This document shows, in pieces, positions 6,092-7,234 of a stretch of DNA of 7,234 bases. The translations under genes were made by a program, and so were the position numbers. The number at the start of each line of letters is the position of its first letter. The stretch's first letter is position 1. The notes under the pieces were generated by a model, which was not told the DNA's origin, ran no database searches, and saw nothing but the letters and a program-made list of their open reading frames with translations. The stretch covers positions 1 to 7,234 of the forward strand of contig JAUQPV010000126.1 of the NCBI GenBank assembly GCA_030550225.1. Direction: 5' to 3'. This stretch comes from Acidobacteriota bacterium (lineage in GTDB: Bacteria; Acidobacteriota; HRBIN11).

Positions 6092-6643
6092 ATGGGCGTC
6101 CTGTCGGACCGGCAGATTCGGGCCTTGGTCGAGCAATACCGGATGATCGAGCCCTTTGAGCCGACGCTCGTCCGGGCGGGCGTGATCTCATACGGGACGG
6201 CCGGCTACGGGTACGACCTGCGCCTGGCCCCGGAATTCCATCGGTATGCCCCGACGGAGGGTTGGGACCCGAAGCGGCCGTTTGAGGGGTCGGTCGAGAC
6301 GGTCTCGGCCAACCGCCTTTGGGTCCAGCCGGGCGAGACGGTCCTGACCCGCAGTCTGGAGTACTTCCGGATCCCCCGGCACGTGCTGGGTCTCGTGTTT
6401 GGGAAGTCGACCTACGCCCGGTGTGGCCTTATCGTGAACGTGACGCCCCTGGAGCCCGAGTGGGAGGGTCACATCACGATGGCCCTCGTCAACGGCGGGC
6501 GTTTCCCCGTCTGCGTTTACGCCCACGAGGGGATCGCCCAGGTCGTCTTCCTGAAGGCCGACGAGGTCTGCGAGACATCGTACGCTGACCGCCGGGGCAA
6601 GTACCAGGCCCAGACGGGGGTCACGCCGCCCCGGCCGGAATAG
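6092..6643 (+). CDS. dcd: dCTP deaminase homologue with catalytic Glu replaced by Ala
   Basis: Dcd is a homotrimer that deaminates dCTP to dUTP, feeding dUMP for thymidylate synthesis. At 183 residues it matches the family. It has the N-terminal IEPFEP (19-24), ISYGTAGYGYDLR (32-44), GKSTYARCG (104-112; Ser106 and Arg110 correspond to E. coli Ser111 and Arg115), VTPLEPEWEGHIT (117-129), HEGIAQVVF (145-153) and the C-terminal lid GKYQAQTGVT (169-178). The family then reads [LI]E[FI]xN, whose Glu is the catalytic base (E. coli Glu138). Here it reads MALVN (130-134), giving Ala131, codon GCC 6482-6484. An E. coli E138A mutant is inactive, so this protein may not deaminate dCTP unless another residue substitutes. 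Frame and neighbouring motifs are intact, which argues against simple decay. It is not obviously co-transcribed with its neighbours. Confidence 0.9.
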   Translation: MGVLSDRQIRALVEQYRMIEPFEPTLVRAGVISYGTAGYGYDLRLAPEFHRYAPTEGWDPKRPFEGSVETVSANRLWVQPGETVLTRSLEYFRIPRHVLGLVFGKSTYARCGLIVNVTPLEPEWEGHITMALVNGGRFPVCVYAHEGIAQVVFLKADEVCETSYADRRGKYQAQTGVTPPRPE

Positions 6644-6684
6644 CGAGTCGCGAACGGCGAACCGCGAGGGGGAACAGGGAGAAT
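6643..6684. repeat. Heptamer tandem array, unit GCGAACS, at the dcd stop
   Basis: Four clear 7-base units (6643, 6650, 6657, 6664) of consensus GCGARSS, then two drifting units. It begins on the last base of the dcd stop codon. Confidence 0.75.
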
Positions 6685-6708
6685 AGAGCCCCATTTCCCT
6701 ATCTATCG

Positions 6709-6726
6709 GCCGGCAAGGATGCCGGC
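6709..6726. repeat. GCCGGC hairpin, REP-like
   Basis: GCCGGC-AAGGAT-GCCGGC, a 6-bp stem with a 6-base loop, followed by GTTCCC. The string AGGATGCCGGC recurs at 7026-7036 just upstream of hslV, where it starts another small hairpin. It resembles short palindromic intergenic repeats; there is no T-run to make it a terminator. Confidence 0.5.
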
Positions 6727-6742
6727 GTTCCCAGCATAGGGC

Positions 6743-6770
6743 CCATAGTCCATGGTCTATGGTCCAGACC
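6743..6770. repeat. Heptamer tandem array, unit CCATRGT
   Basis: Four 7-base units (6743, 6750, 6757, 6764), consensus CCATRGT with the last one drifting. CCATGGT and CTATGGT partly pair with CCATAGT, so it can also fold. Confidence 0.7.
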
Positions 6771-6810
6771 CCGTGGAAGCTCTTGGGGCTTCTCACCTGC
6801 CTTCTTCGAG

Positions 6811-6831
6811 TCCCATGTCCGATGTCCTATC
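6811..6831. repeat. Short heptamer array, unit TCCNATG
   Basis: Three 7-base units (6811, 6818, 6825) of consensus TCCNATS. It is the shortest and least certain of the set; it is listed because it shares the 7-base period of the other spacer arrays. Confidence 0.5.
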
Positions 6832-6850
6832 CGAAGGTCAGCATCCTCGA

Positions 6851-6879
6851 TGGACATCCCGATGAGACTTACATAAACT
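6851..6879 (+). promoter_or_regulatory. Candidate sigma-70 type promoter for tRNA-Leu(UAG)
   Basis: TGGACA (6851-6856), a 17-base gap, then TAAACT (6874-6879). The matches to -35 and -10 consensus are fair and the spacing is ideal. Transcription would start near 6886, about 40 bases before the tRNA, and could continue into hslV. The stretch around it is clearly more AT-rich than its surroundings. Confidence 0.45.
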
Positions 6880-6927
6880 AAATTCCGCCCACCGTGAGGC
6901 GGATCCGGCCTCGGGCACTCATCGGGT

Positions 6928-7012
6928 GCGGAAGTGGCGGAATGGCAGACGCGTCGGACTTAGGATCCGATGGGGTCCTCCCGTGGGGGTTCGAGTCCCC
7001 CCTTCCGCACCA
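6928..7012 (+). tRNA. tRNA-Leu (anticodon UAG)
   Basis: The acceptor arms GCGGAAG (6928-6934) and CTTCCGC (7002-7008) are followed by A and an encoded CCA (7010-7012). The anticodon stem TCGGA/TCCGA (6954-6958, 6966-6970) closes the loop CTTAGGA with anticodon TAG (6961-6963), which reads CUA and, by wobble, other CUN codons. The variable arm is long, as in leucine tRNAs. The T arm is GGGGG-TTCGAGT-CCCCC. It lies 59 bases upstream of hslV. Confidence 0.97.
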
Positions 7013-7071
7013 CGCGGGGGGACGTAGGATGCCGGCTCTGCCCGGCGCCGATTTGGGATGGGGGTTCGAAG

Positions 7072-7234
7072 ATGGTAATAGGCGATCGAGAGAAGCTGAA
7101 GTTGTACGGGACGACTGTCGTCTGTGTCCGCCACAAGGGCCAGGTGGCGATGGCCGGCGACGGTCAGGTGACCCTCCACGACATGCGGATCAAGCAGACG
7201 GCCCGGAAAATCCGTCGGCTCTATCACGATAAGG
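7072..7234 (+). CDS. hslV: HslV, peptidase subunit of the HslUV protease, 3' end off the window
   Basis: HslV forms the proteolytic chamber of the ATP-dependent HslUV (ClpYQ) protease in the cytosol. HslU, often the next gene, would lie outside the window. Only 54 residues are seen. After a 13-residue leader comes TTVVCVRHKGQVAMAGDGQVT, the HslV N-terminus. Taking Thr14 as mature Thr1, Asp30 is Asp17 and Lys46 is Lys33, so the catalytic Thr-Asp-Lys set is in place. E. coli HslV has only Met before its Thr1, whereas Bacillus CodW and some others have longer leaders; here the leader must be cleaved at Gly13-Thr14. The start is ATG 7072 with a G-rich stretch (7055-7064) before it; no better in-frame start is seen. 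It may be co-transcribed with tRNA-Leu(UAG). Confidence 0.93.
   Translation, partial: MVIGDREKLKLYGTTVVCVRHKGQVAMAGDGQVTLHDMRIKQTARKIRRLYHDK

Noticed and set aside
5909..6136. Minus-strand small frame downstream of the S23 gene
   Set aside because: It is largely translated heptamer repeat and overlaps the dcd start.

Overview
This is a GC-rich bacterial stretch (roughly 60% GC by eye) of ordinary housekeeping genes. Its spacers are unusually full of short tandem repeats, and one housekeeping gene carries an intein. Both tRNA genes encode their own CCA end. I cannot name the phylum from the sequence; an uncultured, possibly thermophilic lineage would fit, but that is inference.

Layout. Positions 1-2662 (minus) hold rtcB, the RNA 3'-phosphate ligase, open at the window edge. 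It is interrupted in frame by a 504-residue intein (857-2368) with a LAGLIDADG homing endonuclease, inserted directly before the metal-binding cysteine of the ligase. Upstream on the same strand are tRNA-Leu(CAA) (2831-2919) and a HAD-IIA phosphatase (2997-3821). Divergent from the phosphatase is fumC (4018-5442), followed on the plus strand by a small S23-type four-helix-bundle protein (5538-5900), a dCTP deaminase homologue (dcd, 6092-6643), tRNA-Leu(UAG) (6928-7012) and the start of hslV (7072 to the window end).

How the genes relate. They do not form one pathway. FumC serves the TCA cycle, Dcd belongs to dUMP/dTTP synthesis, HslV is the protease of the HslUV complex, and RtcB joins or repairs RNA. 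No long polycistron is evident, because most gene pairs are separated by repeat-bearing spacers.

Main points of interest. (1) Most spacers carry degenerate tandem arrays with a strict 7-base period but different unit sequences, often as facing inverted arms. (2) The S23 gene sits between two such arrays in inverted orientation, which suggests a mobile or intervening-sequence-like cassette. (3) The Dcd homologue has alanine where the family has its catalytic glutamate (E. coli Glu138), although the rest of the protein looks intact. (4) The RtcB intein uses the ligase's own metal-ligand cysteine as its +1 residue, has serine instead of histidine before its terminal asparagine, and is flanked on the N-extein side by an AT-rich patch that looks like a homing co-conversion tract.
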